DNA of 7,392 nt, taken from assembly GCA_021413405.1 (NCBI GenBank), contig JAIOQL010000138.1, positions 1-7,392 of the forward strand, written 5' to 3'. The notes below the pieces were generated by a model. It saw nothing but the letters and a program-made list of their open reading frames with translations. It had not been told where the DNA came from and did no database searches. The stretch comes from Leptospira sp. GTDB taxonomy: Bacteria > Spirochaetota > Leptospiria > Leptospirales > Leptospiraceae. This document shows positions 6,392-7,392 of this stretch, one piece after another; the first letter of the stretch is position 1, and every line of letters begins with the position of its first letter. Both the position numbers and the translations under genes were made by a program.

Positions 6392-7264
6392 TTAAATCCG
6401 GCAATCTGAGATGTTTTCGACGGAACTGATTTTGTTTTTCCCCCAGGAGGATACTTTCCCTTCTCTTAAAAATCCAACTCCGAAAGAAGTTCCCGGCAAA
6501 AAACATTTTGGAAATGTTTTTGTCGGAACAATTGCCTGATTTTTGTCTGATCCTTTCACCAGCACAATCCTGTCCTGGCGAATAAAAAGATTTCCTGAAT
6601 CGGTATCCCAGGTCATGACGTATCCCGGATTGTCCGGCCAAAAGGAAATGCGAACCGGATCTGTTTTCTCCTGATCAACTGCCTCCCGGACGAGTAGTTT
6701 GTAAGAAAAAGTTTCGGGATCTTTCGGATAGGACAGAATAATTGCAATTTTGCCGCCATCGGGAGATGGAATGGCAAGGGTCGCATCACCCTCTCCATGA
6801 TTCAGGAACTCTTTTTCATCCGAAATTCTGTACAGATAAGATTTACGGGGATTTGTTCCAAAATTATCATCCGTTCCCCTGATAAAAAACAAATATGAAT
6901 TTTTTTCATGGAAATAGACAGAATCTGGAAGTATCCATGAATTGAGACTAATGACTTTCAAAGGTTTATTCTGTGAACGCTCTTTTTCGTTTTTAAAAAG
7001 GAGAATTTGGGAATGGTAGTTTCTTTTGATAGTGGTTCCATCCAGCGGATTCCAGGTATTCTTTTCCTCATACTGAATATTCAAAACTGCAGAAGACTCG
7101 CCGGTTTCAGAATAAGATGGATCATAAACCTGTGAGCCGTTTCGCCAGAAAATCGCCGAGCAGGACTGAAAGCAAAAAAGGGTAACCATGAAAAAGAAAT
7201 TCAGGAAGCTGCTTCTTCTAAAAATAAATATGTAGATTGGAAATGGAGGCAGATAATTTTTCAA
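6392..7264 (-). CDS. Putative lipoprotein of unknown function
   Basis: I do not recognise a named family. The frame is open for 290 codons from a TTG at 7264. The N-terminus has RR at 16-17, a hydrophobic core (FLNFFFMVTLFCFQSC) and a spirochaete-type lipobox with Cys35, so the mature protein is probably an acylated, membrane-anchored lipoprotein. The rest is soluble and beta-rich. IPSPDGGKIAI (165-175), with flanking repeats of Tyr/Leu/Phe strands and turns, resembles a WD40-like (PD40/TolB-type) propeller blade, so a beta-propeller is a reasonable guess. The start is uncertain: the TTG lies only about five bases from the predicted transcription start, no ribosome site precedes it, and the only in-frame ATG (encoding MVTLFCFQSC) would leave too short a signal peptide. 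It precedes fliY by 104 bases on the same strand; a role in motility is possible but not shown. Confidence 0.7.
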   Translation of the reverse strand: MKNYLPPFPIYIFIFRRSSFLNFFFMVTLFCFQSCSAIFWRNGSQVYDPSYSETGESSAVLNIQYEEKNTWNPLDGTTIKRNYHSQILLFKNEKERSQNKPLKVISLNSWILPDSVYFHEKNSYLFFIRGTDDNFGTNPRKSYLYRISDEKEFLNHGEGDATLAIPSPDGGKIAIILSYPKDPETFSYKLLVREAVDQEKTDPVRISFWPDNPGYVMTWDTDSGNLFIRQDRIVLVKGSDKNQAIVPTKTFPKCFLPGTSFGVGFLREGKVSSWGKNKISSVENISDCRI

Positions 7265-7275
7265 ACCGGATTCAT

Positions 7276-7304
7276 ATTTTATCCAATTTCAAAAGTATTG
7301 TCAA
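7276..7304 (-). promoter_or_regulatory. Sigma70-type promoter of the lipoprotein gene
   Basis: The minus strand has a perfect -35 TTGACA (7304-7299), a 17-base spacer and -10 TAAAAT (7281-7276), five of six matches to consensus. Transcription should begin near 7269, pointing left into the lipoprotein and possibly on into the flagellar operon. This is the strongest promoter-like sequence I can see in the window. Confidence 0.75.
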
Positions 7305-7392
7305 GGAGAAATACAACGCGAATCCGGGTTAGAAAATCTTACTTTTTAGTGTAGAGCCCCGCCCTTATCGGCTACTCGTTACCCATAAGTTA
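7305..7392. other. Non-coding right edge
   Basis: The 88 bases beyond the promoter show stops in the frames I followed and no start with a ribosome site. The part at 7351-7375 (GTAGAGCC, then GGCTAC) is distinctly more GC-rich than its surroundings and can form a weak four-base-pair stem. It could be the end of an intergenic repeat or the edge of the next element. Nothing firmer can be said. Confidence 0.4.

Noticed and set aside
6362..6401. Possible terminator after the lipoprotein: CCGGA/TCCGG stem followed by A5T6
   Set aside because: The stem is only five base pairs with an 18-base loop, it includes the stop codon, and the T run can pair with the A run just before it. Too weak to call.
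6357..6798. Two short minus-strand frames overlapping the lipoprotein end
   Set aside because: They overlap the lipoprotein in other frames and have no domain features, and the lipoprotein frame runs smoothly to its own stop, so no frameshift is indicated there.
1..7392. CRISPR arrays, insertion sequences, tRNA or rRNA genes, phage genes
   Set aside because: I read both strands and saw no regular spaced repeats, no transposase-like frame with terminal repeats, and no RNA-gene motifs.

Overview
The window looks like a piece of a spirochaete chromosome, most likely Leptospira. The reasons are a FliY-type motor-switch protein (FliM-like N-terminal peptide, CheC-like middle, FliN/SpoA end), a signal-peptide-bearing FliO, the gene order fliY-fliO-fliP-fliQ-fliR-flhB-flhA, a spirochaete-style lipoprotein next door, and moderate GC (around the low 40s per cent by eye, not computed). 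Every gene I can support lies on the minus strand, so transcription runs from the right edge to the left edge. The genus is inferred from family knowledge and was not checked by a search.

Layout from right to left (5' to 3' of the genes): a short non-coding edge (7305-7392); a very good sigma70-type promoter (7276-7304); a putative lipoprotein of unknown function (7264-6392); a 104-base spacer carrying an AT-rich dyad that probably regulates or initiates the flagellar operon (6391-6288); then fliY (6287-5205), fliO (5201-4475), fliP (4475-3623), fliQ (3626-3363), fliR (3366-2554), flhB (2557-1406) and the first 469 codons of flhA (1409 to the left edge). From fliO onward the genes touch or overlap by 1 or 4 bases, which points to one translationally coupled transcript.

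Together these genes build two parts of the flagellum. FliY belongs to the C-ring rotor switch that sets rotation direction. FliP, FliQ and FliR form the export gate, FliO helps FliP assemble, FlhB switches the export substrate, and FlhA is the export-engine ring. In spirochaetes the filaments turn in the periplasm.

The most unusual point is that two neighbouring genes, fliO and fliP, are each interrupted by a shift of the same sense (+1, one base too many for a continuous frame). All other genes are open. In fliP the break sits at an A6C4 run and is repaired exactly by ignoring one base. In fliO it sits just after a perfect internal Shine-Dalgarno sequence, and the membrane segment there is unusually short. 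Sequencing or assembly error is the simplest explanation; true gene decay (a non-motile strain) or recoding are the alternatives. I found no phage, transposon, CRISPR, tRNA or rRNA, and no clear sign of a wholly new system.
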